A DNA stretch of 64,000 nt. Origin: Mesoflavibacter sp. GTDB lineage: Bacteria; Pseudomonadota; Alphaproteobacteria; UBA8366; Aestuariispiraceae. The notes under the pieces were generated by a model that was not told the origin of the DNA, did no database searches, and saw only the letters and a list, made by a program, of their open reading frames with translations. The translations under genes and the position numbers were made by a program. This document shows positions 24,115 to 32,793 of the stretch, in pieces; the stretch's first letter is position 1, and every line of letters starts with the position of its first letter. The stretch covers positions 4,370,148 to 4,434,147 of the forward strand of contig CP051228.1 of assembly GCA_017792345.1 (NCBI GenBank), given 5' to 3'.

Positions 24115-26772
24115 TTACTCCGCTGAGCGGATCCGCGACAATGCGTCGGCCAGCTTGGCGCGTTGGGCCTGCTCTTCGCTCAGACGGTCGCGGTTTTCCT
24201 GAACCACTTCCTCCGGCGCGTTGGCGACGAACTTCTCGTTCCCCAGCTTCTTTTCGATCTTTGAGATTTCGGCGTCGGCCTTGGCAATGGCCTTTTCCAG
24301 GCGTTGCCGTTCGGCGTCGAAATCAATAAGTCCGGCCAGAGGAATGCCGATCGTGGCTTCGTCCAGGACGATCTGGATCGCGTTCCGGGGAATGGCGTCG
24401 ACATGTTCCACCGCCTCGACCCGGGCGAGGCGCCGGATCAGCGCGTCATGGCGCACCAGCCATTCCCGTGCCGCCTCGCCCATGCCCTGGATGGCCAGGG
24501 TGACGTTGGTACCCGGCGGCACGTTCATTTCCGACTTGGCGGAGCGGATTTCCGAGATCAACCGGACAACCCAGTTCATCTCCTTTTCCGCCGCCGGATC
24601 GACCAGGGCCTCGGCGCCCAGTGACGGCCAGGCGGAATCGATCAGCAGATCCGCGCCCTCGCCCTTCAGATTGTCCCAAATCTCGGACGTGATGAAGGGC
24701 GCGATGGGGTGCATCAGGCGCAAAACCCGCTCCAGCACATGCGCCGCCGTCTTCCGGGTTTCCTCCGCAACCGCTGCGTCATCCCCGGCAAAGAGCGGTT
24801 TGGCGAATTCGATGTACCAATCGCAGAACGTGCCCCAGACGAAGGCATAGATCGCACCAGCGGCTTCGTTGAACCGGTAGGTCTCGATCGCGGCCGTGAC
24901 GGCGTCACGGGTCTTGCCGAACTCACCCAGGACCCAGCGGTTCAGGGTATGCTGGGCCAATTCAGGGCGATAGCTTTCATCCAGAACGCACTGATTTCGC
25001 TCGCAGAACGCAGCCGCGTTCCACAGCTTTGTCATGAAGTTGCGATAGCCCTCGACCCGCTGGGGCGACAGTTTGATGTCGCGTCCGGCCGCCGCCAGGG
25101 CGATCAGGGTGAAGCGCAGGCTGTCAGCGCCATACTCGTCGATCAATTCCAGGGGATCGATGATGTTCCCCTTGGATTTCGACATTTTCTGGCCCTTCTC
25201 GTCCCGCACCAGGGCATGGACATAGACGGTGTGGAAGGGCTCCGTCTTCATGAAGTGCAAGGTCATCATCATCATCCGGGCGACCCAGAAGAAGATGATG
25301 TCGAAACCGGTCACCAGAACATCGGTCGGGTGGAACCGTTTCAGTTCCGGGGTCTGTTCCGGCCAACCCAGGGTCGAGAAGGTCCACAGGGCCGACGAGA
25401 ACCAGGTGTCCAGCACATCCGGATCGCGCGTCAGTTCGGCCGCGGTGCCGTAATGGGCGTCCGCCTCCGCCTGGGCCTCTTCCTCGGTCAGGGCGACAAA
25501 TACCTTGTCGTCCGGCCCGTACCAGGCCGGGATGCGGTGGCCCCACCAGAGTTGGCGCGAAATGCACCAGGGCTGGATGTTGCGCATCCATTCGTAATAG
25601 GTCTTGGTCCAGTTTTCCGGCACGAATTTCGTGCGGCCCTGCTCGACGGACTCGATGGCGGGCTTCGCCAGGGTCTTGGCGTCGACATACCATTGATCGG
25701 TCAAGTAAGGCTCGATCGGCACGCCGCCTCGGTCGCCATAGGGAATGGTATGCTGGATGTCCTCGATCTTCTCCAGCAGGCCGAGCGCGTCCAGATCTTC
25801 GACGATCTGCTTGCGCGCGGCGAAACGCTCCATGCCGCGATACTTTTCCGGCACGCTGTCGTTCAGCGTCGCCTGCGGGGTCAGGATGTTGATCATCTCC
25901 AGCCCCTGGCGCTTACCGACCTCGAAATCGTTGAAATCATGGGCCGGGGTCATCTTGACCGCGCCCGACCCCTGTTCGGGATCGGCGTATTCATCGGCGA
26001 CGATCGGAATGCGGCGACCGACCAGCGGCAGAATGCAATGCTTGCCGATCAGATGCTTATAGCGCTCGTCCTCCGGATGAACCGCGACGCCGGTATCGCC
26101 CAGCATGGTTTCAGGCCGGGTTGTTCCCACGGTCAGGAAGACACCGTCCTCGCCTTCCACCGGATAGCGGAAGAACCACATATTGCCCTTGGTTTCGACC
26201 TGCTGAACCTCCAGGTCGGAAATCGCCGTCTCCAGGGCCGGGTCCCAGTTCACCAGACGCTGGTCCTTATAGATCAGCCCGTCCTTATACAGGTCGACAA
26301 AGACCTTCAGAACGGCGGCGCTCAGCCCCTCGTCCATGGTGAAGCGTTCGCGGCGCCAGTCGCAGGAGGCGCCCAGGCGGCGAAGCTGACGGGAGATCGT
26401 CCCGCCGCTTTCGGCCTTCCATTCCCAGACCTTGTCGATGAAGGCATCGCGGCCCATTTCGCGGCGCGACTGATTGCCCTCTTTGGCCAGCTTACGCTCG
26501 ACGACCATCTGGGTCGCGATGCCGGCGTGATCCATGCCGGGCTGCCACAGGGCATCCTTGCCGATCATGCGGTTGTAGCGGATCAGGACGTCCTGAATCG
26601 TGTTGTTCAGGGCGTGCCCCATGTGAAGGCTGCCGGTTACATTGGGCGGCGGAATGACAATGGTGAACGGGTCGGCGTCCGGACGCCGTCCGCATTCGAA
26701 ATGGCCGCCATCTTCCCAGCGCTGATAATGCGCACCCTCGACCGCGTCGGGCCGGTAGGTCTTGTCCAGCAT
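24115..26772 (-). CDS. valS: Valyl-tRNA synthetase
   Basis: Class I aminoacyl-tRNA synthetase charging tRNA-Val, 885 residues, close to the alphaproteobacterial norm. The HIGH-type motif is in NVTGSLHMGHAL at 44-55 and the KMSKS motif in GQKMSKSKGN. The editing (CP1) domain with GTTRPETMLGDTGVAV is present. The anticodon-binding region and the C-terminal coiled-coil arm (DAERQRLEKAIAKADAEISKIEKKL) are intact. The start follows GAAGG. A promoter lies just upstream, and the terminator of popZ separates the two genes, so it is transcribed on its own. Confidence 0.97.
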   Translation of the reverse strand: MLDKTYRPDAVEGAHYQRWEDGGHFECGRRPDADPFTIVIPPPNVTGSLHMGHALNNTIQDVLIRYNRMIGKDALWQPGMDHAGIATQMVVERKLAKEGNQSRREMGRDAFIDKVWEWKAESGGTISRQLRRLGASCDWRRERFTMDEGLSAAVLKVFVDLYKDGLIYKDQRLVNWDPALETAISDLEVQQVETKGNMWFFRYPVEGEDGVFLTVGTTRPETMLGDTGVAVHPEDERYKHLIGKHCILPLVGRRIPIVADEYADPEQGSGAVKMTPAHDFNDFEVGKRQGLEMINILTPQATLNDSVPEKYRGMERFAARKQIVEDLDALGLLEKIEDIQHTIPYGDRGGVPIEPYLTDQWYVDAKTLAKPAIESVEQGRTKFVPENWTKTYYEWMRNIQPWCISRQLWWGHRIPAWYGPDDKVFVALTEEEAQAEADAHYGTAAELTRDPDVLDTWFSSALWTFSTLGWPEQTPELKRFHPTDVLVTGFDIIFFWVARMMMMTLHFMKTEPFHTVYVHALVRDEKGQKMSKSKGNIIDPLELIDEYGADSLRFTLIALAAAGRDIKLSPQRVEGYRNFMTKLWNAAAFCERNQCVLDESYRPELAQHTLNRWVLGEFGKTRDAVTAAIETYRFNEAAGAIYAFVWGTFCDWYIEFAKPLFAGDDAAVAEETRKTAAHVLERVLRLMHPIAPFITSEIWDNLKGEGADLLIDSAWPSLGAEALVDPAAEKEMNWVVRLISEIRSAKSEMNVPPGTNVTLAIQGMGEAAREWLVRHDALIRRLARVEAVEHVDAIPRNAIQIVLDEATIGIPLAGLIDFDAERQRLEKAIAKADAEISKIEKKLGNEKFVANAPEEVVQENRDRLSEEQAQRAKLADALSRIRSAE

Positions 26773-26812
26773 CGAACACCTTCAAACGATAGAGATTCCG
26801 TCAAACGCGTCG

Positions 26813-26840
26813 GTTATACGGCTTGCGCCGGGCAGGTCAA
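26813..26840 (-). promoter_or_regulatory. Promoter of valS
   Basis: On the minus strand TTGACC (26840-26835) is followed after 16 bases by TATAAC (26818-26813); both boxes match consensus at 5 of 6 positions. Transcription should start about 35 bases before the valS ATG. No T-box or obvious leader peptide is seen. Confidence 0.62.
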
Positions 26841-26863
26841 ATCCTGCCGCGACGCAGACATGA

Positions 26864-26889
26864 AAAAGCCCCCGAAGACGGGGGCTTTT
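26864..26889 (-). terminator. Rho-independent terminator of popZ (bidirectional)
   Basis: AAAAGCCCCC at 26864-26873 pairs perfectly with GGGGGCTTTT at 26880-26889 around a 6-base loop. On the minus strand it lies 18 bases after the popZ stop and ends in TTTTT. It is symmetrical and could work both ways. Confidence 0.85.
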
Positions 26890-26907
26890 CCAACTCTGTA
26901 AAGAGGG

Positions 26908-27573
26908 TCAGTCCTCTTCGTCCCAGCGTCGACGGGCGCGGTGGGACATTTTCTGAATTTCTTCCTGGACCAGGCGTTCGACCAATCCGGGCAGGTTCTC
27001 GTCCAGCCAAGACCGCAGCATCGGCCGCAGCAAGCCCTTGACGATATCCTCCAGCGTCTCTCCGGCCTGCCCCATACGAATGGAGCGTTCCAACGCCGCA
27101 AAATGATGGACGCCGTAATCCTCGGTCTGATCCGATATGATCCGATCGTCGTCGGACATCGCCGCGGGCATCGGGGCCGGTGCGGGTCGCGGTTCCGGGC
27201 GCGGCGGAGGGGGTGGAGGCGGCGGTTCCGGCTCCTCGACCTCATCCTCCATGTCGACCAATTCAATATCCGGCGGCTCGGGCTCGACTTCGTCGTCGAG
27301 CTCAAGTGGCTCCTCCTCCTCTTCGAACTCGTCGTCGAGTTCGAGAGGTTCTTCCTCGGGTTCCGGCTCAGGTTCCGGTTCGGGTTCCGGCTCTGGTTCA
27401 GGCTCCGGTTCGGGTTCCGGCTCTGGCTCGGGTTCCGGCTCGGGTTCAGTTTCCGGCTCCGGTTCAGGGGGCGGGGCGGCCTGCTTCTCGGGTTCGTCCT
27501 CGCTGTCCTCCGAAATGATCTTTCGGATCGACGCGAGGATTTCCTCCATCGAAGGTTCTTGGTTGTCGCTCAT
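26908..27573 (-). CDS. popZ: Polar organizing protein PopZ (DUF2497)
   Basis: PopZ forms a condensed matrix at the cell pole that anchors the chromosome origin through ParB and recruits cell-cycle regulators. The 221-residue protein has the conserved N-terminal helix ([16 protein letters not shown], residues 8-23). A long acidic/proline-rich spacer follows, here mostly Glu-Pro dipeptides. The C-terminal oligomerisation helices contain [19 protein letters not shown] and [14 protein letters not shown] 27573 starts exactly at the family N-terminus; an upstream in-frame start is ignored. The order tolC - popZ - valS is conserved in Alphaproteobacteria. Confidence 0.9.
   Translation of the reverse strand: MSDNQEPSMEEILASIRKIISEDSEDEPEKQAAPPPEPEPETEPEPEPEPEPEPEPEPEPEPEPEPEPEPEPEEEPLELDDEFEEEEEPLELDDEVEPEPPDIELVDMEDEVEEPEPPPPPPPPRPEPRPAPAPMPAAMSDDDRIISDQTEDYGVHHFAALERSIRMGQAGETLEDIVKGLLRPMLRSWLDENLPGLVERLVQEEIQKMSHRARRRWDEED
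27355..27468. repeat. Low-complexity hexamer repeat tract encoding Glu-Pro repeats in popZ
   Basis: About 114 bases of imperfect GGTTCC/GGCTCx/GGTTCx hexamers encode a run of alternating Glu and Pro in the PopZ spacer. The tract is prone to length change by slippage in steps of two residues. On the opposite strand it gives a long Gly/Ser frame that is not a gene. Confidence 0.75.
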
Positions 27574-27742
27574 CGTTTCGTCACCGTCCCTGAAAAGACC
27601 GGAGCACACCCCCGACGGTAAGCATACGCCGATTCCCCGCCCGTCATTCGAAAAAGCACAAGCGGATCAAGGGGGAGCCTGCCTGATTCAGGTCAGACTT
27701 CGCAAGTAGACTTTGCGGTTACGCGATGTCGCCCGCCGGAGG

Positions 27743-29167
27743 TTAGGGCTGGACGGCGCGGGCCGTTTCGTCGCTGTCGTGGGGTTCGACTTCACCACCC
27801 AAACCCCACCACTCGTCTTTGACCGAGTCGTAATGACGGCTGGGATCGTAAATTTCGACATCGAGACCAAGATCCTGCGCGGTCAGAGATCCGACAGCGG
27901 CGACCAGTTCGAACCGGGCAACGGTTTCGTCACGCTCGGCCTGAACAAGGCTCACCTTCGCATCCAGCAATTCCTGCTCGGCATCCAGCACATCCAGAAC
28001 AGTGCGCTGACCGACCAGTTCTTCCTGCTGCACGCCTTCCAGCGCAATTTCCGCCGCCCGGACTTCCTCGCGAATGGCGACGATCGTCGCCACGACGGAT
28101 TGATAGGTTTCCCAAGCGCTCAAAGCCTGCTCGCTGGCATCGCGGCGCGCGGCCTCGATCTGCATCTTGGCCTGGGCGGCAGTCATCTTGGCGCCGCGCA
28201 ACTGGCTCGTTTCGAAGCCTTGCTGATAGATCGGAACCGTCAACTGCGCCGCCACTTGATACTCGCGGCTGCGCGACCCGTCCGACGTCCTGTCCCAATT
28301 GTGGGAGGCAGTGCCGATGATATCGACCTGCGGCAGCAGATCGGCGAACTGGGCATCGACGTCATGCAGGGCGGAACGGCGCGAATACACCGCACTCAGC
28401 ACGGACGGATTCCGCTGAACCGCCATGGATTTCGCTTCGTCCCTGCCGCTGGGCAGGGTCGGGTTCAGGGTCGGGCGGCTCAAATTCGCCGGGGCGAGGC
28501 CGATCACCTCTTCAAACACCGCGCGGCTGACCTCAAGGTCGCCCTCGGCGGTCAATTGGTCGGAGCGCGCCCGCGCAATGCGCGATTCGGACTGCGCGAC
28601 ATCGGTCAGCGTCGCCACACCGGCGTCGTACCGGTCGCGCGTCGCCTCCAATTGGCGCTGCAGTCGCAGCACGTTCTGTTCGTTCAGATCGACCACGGCC
28701 GTGTCGCGCAACACGTCCATATAGGCCGTCACCGCCTGCAGCAGCACGGTCTGTTCGGTCGAGGTCAGTTCGGCCCGGTTCGTCAGGACATCCGCCTTGG
28801 CGCCTTCGACCGCCGCTTCGGTACCGCCACCGTTGAAGACGTTCTGGGTCACCTGCAATTCGATGCCATGCGTCATACGGGTCGAATTGGTGCGGGTTGT
28901 CCGGGTCCGCGAGCGCGACCGCAACAGGCCGGAATCGGCAACCAGTTCAACGCTGGGGCGCCAGCCGGCCTTGGCCTGCGGCACGCCCTCGTCGGTCGCC
29001 CGTACCTGGGCGCGCTGCGCCTGCAAGGACGGGTTGCTGAGATAGGCTTCGGAAAGTGCCTCTTCCAGGCTCTGGGCAGTGGCCCCGCCCGAAAGCACAC
29101 CGGAGAGCGTGAAAGCGACTGCGGCGGCCGTCGAAAGAAGCCCGAACCGCATACCGAATTTCGTCAT
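27743..29167 (-). CDS. tolC: TolC family outer membrane channel protein
   Basis: Outer-membrane efflux/secretion duct, 474 residues, working as a trimer with an RND or type I secretion pump. It has a signal peptide (cleavage near GATAQ), then the duplicated OEP domain. LEEALSEAYLSNPSLQAQRAQ opens the first repeat, and a second TolC-like repeat begins near residue 245. It ends in the usual short tail. I chose ATG 29167, with AGAGGGG at a good distance; a GTG two codons before is too close to it. It lies between the PIMT-like gene and popZ, all on the minus strand. Confidence 0.9.
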   Translation of the reverse strand: MTKFGMRFGLLSTAAAVAFTLSGVLSGGATAQSLEEALSEAYLSNPSLQAQRAQVRATDEGVPQAKAGWRPSVELVADSGLLRSRSRTRTTRTNSTRMTHGIELQVTQNVFNGGGTEAAVEGAKADVLTNRAELTSTEQTVLLQAVTAYMDVLRDTAVVDLNEQNVLRLQRQLEATRDRYDAGVATLTDVAQSESRIARARSDQLTAEGDLEVSRAVFEEVIGLAPANLSRPTLNPTLPSGRDEAKSMAVQRNPSVLSAVYSRRSALHDVDAQFADLLPQVDIIGTASHNWDRTSDGSRSREYQVAAQLTVPIYQQGFETSQLRGAKMTAAQAKMQIEAARRDASEQALSAWETYQSVVATIVAIREEVRAAEIALEGVQQEELVGQRTVLDVLDAEQELLDAKVSLVQAERDETVARFELVAAVGSLTAQDLGLDVEIYDPSRHYDSVKDEWWGLGGEVEPHDSDETARAVQP

Positions 29168-29281
29168 AACCACTGGCCCCTCTCGGCACCCATCTGCCGC
29201 TTAGAAACAAAACTGCCGGTCATATATGATGCGGTCGGCGCCATTGCTACCCGCAATCGCAACAAGCCGTACCGGAGTCTC

Positions 29282-29935
29282 TTAAAAAACGAAAGCCGCA
29301 GCTTTCTGGAATCCCGGTAGGGATTTGACGGTCGCGTCGAATAGCGTCCGCGGCGTCGTCACCCCGTTACGTTTACCGTACAGCGTCGCCCGGCCGATCC
29401 CGTTCGGCGCGTTCACGATTGCCATTAACCGTCCACCCTCGTTCAACTGGTCGATCAGACCTTCCGGCACCTCATCGACCGCACCGCCCAGGATGATGAC
29501 GTCAAAAGGTCCTTCCTTGGGATAGCCCTGCTTGAGGGGTCCTTCCACGGCGACGACATTGTCCAAGGCCAACTCAGTCAGCGCCGCCCCCATTTCCGCC
29601 ACCAGCCCAGCATCGCTTTCCAGCGCAAAGACCGACCGGCACAGGCGGCCCAGAATGGCGGCGGAATAGCCCATGCCCGCGCCGACGACCAACGCATTGT
29701 CCTCTGCCTGCGGCATGGCATCGTGGATCAGGCGCGCCATCGGCATCGGCGGCATGATCCACCGGTCCTTGGCAATCTGGACATGTTCGTCGACATAGGC
29801 TTGGGCCCGTCGCGACGGCGGCAGAAAGCGTTCCCGCGGGATGCTGTGCAGCGCGTCGAGCACGGCCGGCGCGATGACCTTGTTCGTCCGCAGTTGAGAC
29901 TCCACCATATTCCGGCGTGCGAGGGCGAAATCCAT
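29282..29935 (-). CDS. Protein-L-isoaspartate O-methyltransferase-like protein
   Basis: A 217-residue PIMT-family Rossmann methyltransferase-like protein. The family N-terminus (ARRNMVESQLRTNKV, then IPRERFLPP) and ALVVGAGMGYSAAILG are visible. Compared with the true pcm product also in this window (VLEVGTGSGYQAAVLS), SAM motif I is altered. The acidic residue is Val, and Thr and Ser are replaced by Ala and Met. Activity on isoaspartyl proteins is therefore uncertain. This paralogue lies directly upstream of tolC in many alphaproteobacteria. ATG 29935 matches the family start; the longer frame upstream is not supported. Confidence 0.82.
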   Translation of the reverse strand: MDFALARRNMVESQLRTNKVIAPAVLDALHSIPRERFLPPSRRAQAYVDEHVQIAKDRWIMPPMPMARLIHDAMPQAEDNALVVGAGMGYSAAILGRLCRSVFALESDAGLVAEMGAALTELALDNVVAVEGPLKQGYPKEGPFDVIILGGAVDEVPEGLIDQLNEGGRLMAIVNAPNGIGRATLYGKRNGVTTPRTLFDATVKSLPGFQKAAAFVF

Positions 29936-30043
29936 GTTCCTGACCCGTCCTGATACTATGTTGCTAGGCCCTTGCTTTATATGTTCCCGCGTCATTCTTG
30001 GCAACGCGCGAAGGAGGGGCAAACCATGTCGCCGATAGCTTTC

Positions 30044-30072
30044 TTGACCGGCGATCCGGCTAAGGCTATAGA
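30044..30072 (+). promoter_or_regulatory. Promoter of tRNA-Cys
   Basis: TTGACC at 30044-30049 is separated by 17 bases from TATAGA at 30067-30072. The predicted start leaves a leader of about 43 bases before the tRNA. The position and quality fit a stable-RNA promoter. Confidence 0.62.
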
Positions 30073-30121
30073 CGCGCCTCCGGGCAATGGCGGTCGCTTC
30101 CGACCCCGACCTGCCCGGTGA

Positions 30122-30195
30122 GGCGCGATGGCGGAGTGGTTACGCAGCGGCCTGCAAAGCCGTGTACGCCGGTTCGATTCCGGCTCGCGCCTCCA
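30122..30195 (+). tRNA. tRNA-Cys (GCA), CCA encoded
   Basis: Complete 74-base cloverleaf. The acceptor stem GGCGCGA (30122-30128) pairs perfectly with TCGCGCC (30185-30191), followed by discriminator T and an encoded CCA. The T arm GCCGG-TTCGATT-CCGGC is perfect. The anticodon arm has loop CTGCAAA with anticodon GCA. No other tRNA is nearby, so this is probably a single-gene transcript. Confidence 0.95.
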
Positions 30196-30228
30196 GCCCC
30201 TTCCCCAATCCAATTTGTGACCAAAGGT

Positions 30229-30249
30229 TCCTGACGCGGCGTGTCAGGA
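30229..30249 (+). terminator. Weak hairpin downstream of tRNA-Cys
   Basis: TCCTGAC at 30229-30235 pairs with GTCAGGA at 30243-30249 around a 7-base loop. No T-run follows, so it may protect the 3' end or help Rho-dependent termination rather than end transcription itself. Confidence 0.35.
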
Positions 30250-30301
30250 GACTACGCCTGCCCGCATGGCCTCCTTAAAATCGCCATGCTAGCCTCCCCG
30301 C

Positions 30302-31408
30302 ATGCAACTTTACGATGTCCCGACCGACGCGCATTTGTTTGGCCAAGACGGCGGAACCGATTCGTTCCGCCTGAACGGTCTTTTGCCGGCGCCGATGGCA
30401 GAGGAGGCCTTTTCAGAGATATCTGCCTGGCCGGAATATGCCCCGTCGCCGGTCCGTGACCTATCCCCTCTCGCGCAGGCCGTCGGCATTGGCGCATTGC
30501 ACTACAAGGATGAGTCGCAACGCCTTGGGATCGGCGACGTTCAAGCGCTCGGCGGCGCCTATGCGGTATTGCGGTTGTCGGCGGAAATTCTGGCGCGGGA
30601 TATCGGATCGCGTCCCGCACTGTCCTCCGTCCGGAACGGCGCCTATATCGACGCCTTGCGCCATATGACGGTGACGGTCGCGTCCGGCGATTCCTTCGGC
30701 GTTTCCGTGGCCTGGGGGGCAAAACTGGCCGGATGCCGGTGCCAGGTCTTCGTACCGGCCGCCTCCCCTGCCGAACTGATTGAACGGATCGCCGATTTGG
30801 ACGCGGTGGCGGTTCCGATCGACGGTGACGAAGCCGCGGCATTGCGGGCATGCGCCGCGGCAGCGGAGAGCGAAGGTTGGCATGCCGTGGCGGAGACCCA
30901 GGACAGTTCCACTCTCACACGTTTTCAGGAAATCTTGGCGGGCTACAGCGTGGTTGCGTCGGAAGCTCTCGACTTACCGGCAGAGTCACGGCCGACCCAT
31001 GTATTTGTGCAAGCCCGTGCGGCGGAAGTAGTGCTCTCCCTTGCCGCCCGATACCGGCATGTTCTCGGCGATCAAGGCCCCAGGCTCGTTCTCGTCCAAT
31101 CCCAAAACGAGGACCTGCCAAGCTTCAGGGGGACCATACCATCAATCGTCCAGGACAGCTTGCCGCAAGACGCGGCTGCATCCCTGACGGTCGATGACCT
31201 GGCGGCAAAATCGATTCTTGAGACGCTACGCGACCGTCCCTTTGTACCGGATAAGACCTCGTTTGCCGGGCTACTGGGCGCCCTCGGCGCGGCTTCGTCG
31301 CCCCCGCTTCGCGAGGCTTTGGGCATTATGCGGGATAGCCGCATCCTGACATTGGGCAATGACAGCCTCGCCGGGATATTGAACGCGTCAGACATGCTTG
31401 CCGAATAG
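30302..31408 (+). CDS. Diaminopropionate ammonia-lyase-like pseudoenzyme (no PLP lysine)
   Basis: A 368-residue protein of the fold-type II PLP family, closest to diaminopropionate ammonia-lyase by LHYKDESQRLGIG and ALGGAYAV. The residue that should be the Schiff-base lysine (family pattern GxxxFKxLGG) is Gln81 in GIGDVQALGG. The DGNHG substrate/PLP loop is SGDSFG at 128-133. The glycine-rich phosphate loop is replaced by VQARAAEVV near 236-244. The C-terminal PLP-ring site (STEGDTD in the E. coli enzyme) reads LTLGNDSL. It should not bind PLP covalently and is probably non-catalytic or repurposed. The frame is open and codon use is normal, so it is not a simple pseudogene. No ribosome binding site is seen at ATG 30302. 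Confidence 0.75.
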   Translation: MQLYDVPTDAHLFGQDGGTDSFRLNGLLPAPMAEEAFSEISAWPEYAPSPVRDLSPLAQAVGIGALHYKDESQRLGIGDVQALGGAYAVLRLSAEILARDIGSRPALSSVRNGAYIDALRHMTVTVASGDSFGVSVAWGAKLAGCRCQVFVPAASPAELIERIADLDAVAVPIDGDEAAALRACAAAAESEGWHAVAETQDSSTLTRFQEILAGYSVVASEALDLPAESRPTHVFVQARAAEVVLSLAARYRHVLGDQGPRLVLVQSQNEDLPSFRGTIPSIVQDSLPQDAAASLTVDDLAAKSILETLRDRPFVPDKTSFAGLLGALGAASSPPLREALGIMRDSRILTLGNDSLAGILNASDMLAE

Positions 31409-31434
31409 GCAAACATTCCATCTGGCATAAGGAC

Positions 31435-32793
31435 TTAAGAAAATCCATTCAGATTCAAGATCGCGATTATGCCGGCCAGAATCAGGGTCGCGGTTATTCC
31501 GAAGGGGCCGTTCCAACGCCATGCCACAGTCCACCCGCTGCGTCCGGTGACCCGCGCCATATAAAGTACGGTCGCGGAGAAGGGGGAGATGTTCGTACCC
31601 TGTCCCCACATCGTCATCAGGGCCAGGGCCAAGATGGCGGGCGAGACACCGATCACGGTCGGAGTCAAAATCGACGTGACCAGCACGACGGTTACGACCG
31701 GATGCAGGCCGGCGGCGCTGAGCAGCGCATAGCCTGCCATGATCAGGACCAGCATCACCGTCGGCGCGATCGGGAATTCCGACGCCGCCGGTCCCGCATC
31801 CGGAATCAGCGCCGCGATCCCGACGCCCAGGACATTTGCCCCAGTGAACAGCAACGCCTCGCCGCGCAAGCCCGGCAATCCCGCCAGAACCCGACGAGCC
31901 GTCGCTGCAGCACCCGGGCCCGCTCCCGCGCGCCGGATCAGCAGCGACCAGATCATGGCATAGACCGGCGCCGTTACCGCCAGAGCGACCGGAATGGACC
32001 ATCCCAGACCCTCGACCAGCCCGATGATGCAGCCGAACAGACTGCACAAGATCAAGATCAGCCGCGCCCAAACGACCGGAGGCATGCCGGGTTGGCGTTC
32101 CGTTGCCGTCCCTCCCCCGCCACCGCCTCGCCGGGCGAACAGGCGGTCGAAAGTCCAACTCCAGGCCAGCAGAACCAAGGCTATGCCAAACCCTGCGGGT
32201 CCGACTTCAATCCAACTGACACCCGGCACGGATGCGATAATCACAGCGGTCCCGACATAAAGCGGCGACCAACAGGTACCCGCCCCAAATCCTTGGATCA
32301 TCGCCCGGCCCAGGCGTTTCTGGAGGCGCTCATCCTTGCCTTGCTCCACCATGGGGGTCAGCAGGGACAACCCCGCCAGATTGAAAGCGACGCCGAGAAA
32401 ATGGCCAACCGCAGCGACCCAGGCGAACCGGCGACCCGGCGGCTGCCGCAGGACCGTCTCGCGGACCGCCAACAGGGACGGGCTTTGCCCGGACGGAATC
32501 TGCAGCCACGCCACGGAAGCGAACAGGAGGAGGAAAGGTAACGTCTTTTCCAGCCCCAACAGTATGATTGTGGCCGGGTCGGGCGTGAAGGCAGCCGCGG
32601 CCGTGCCGCCTAGCAGCAACGCAATTCCGACCCCGCGTTGAAGTCCGGGAATGCGGGTGAATTCTACGATCAGCAGCAGCGCCACCAATCCCGCCGCAAC
32701 CGTTCCAAGCCATTCAAGCGCGAACAGCGCCCTGACAACGGTCAGAACGGCGATCGAAAGAAACAGAAAGATTGAGAACGTATTGCGCGGCAT
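31435..32793 (-). CDS. Polytopic membrane transporter, ion transporter (IT) superfamily-like, unassigned
   Basis: A 452-residue inner-membrane protein with about eleven to twelve predicted spans and a cytoplasmic loop rich in Gly and Arg near residues 215-230. Two half-repeats are suggested by the polar re-entrant-type segments GFGAGTCWSPLYVGTAVI near 168 and MTMWGQGTNISPFSATVLYM near 395. These resemble the clamshell loops of DASS/ArsB/TRAP-M-type carriers. I cannot name the substrate. It is convergent with the lyase-like gene (26 bases apart) and has no ATPase or binding-protein partner, so it is probably a secondary carrier. The start has only a weak ribosome binding site. Confidence 0.7.
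   Translation of the reverse strand: MPRNTFSIFLFLSIAVLTVVRALFALEWLGTVAAGLVALLLIVEFTRIPGLQRGVGIALLLGGTAAAAFTPDPATIILLGLEKTLPFLLLFASVAWLQIPSGQSPSLLAVRETVLRQPPGRRFAWVAAVGHFLGVAFNLAGLSLLTPMVEQGKDERLQKRLGRAMIQGFGAGTCWSPLYVGTAVIIASVPGVSWIEVGPAGFGIALVLLAWSWTFDRLFARRGGGGGGTATERQPGMPPVVWARLILILCSLFGCIIGLVEGLGWSIPVALAVTAPVYAMIWSLLIRRAGAGPGAAATARRVLAGLPGLRGEALLFTGANVLGVGIAALIPDAGPAASEFPIAPTVMLVLIMAGYALLSAAGLHPVVTVVLVTSILTPTVIGVSPAILALALMTMWGQGTNISPFSATVLYMARVTGRSGWTVAWRWNGPFGITATLILAGIIAILNLNGFS

Noticed and set aside
26773-26812. T-box riboswitch before valS
   Set aside because: The leader from the predicted start is only about 35 bases, too short for a T-box, and such elements are rare in Alphaproteobacteria.
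24709-26901. 730-codon open frame on the + strand opposite valS
   Set aside because: It is antisense to an intact valS with full motifs; it has no family signature and reflects high-GC codon bias.
27137-27709. Gly/Ser repeat protein on the + strand
   Set aside because: It is the reverse reading of the Glu-Pro repeat tract of popZ and has no ribosome binding site or family match.
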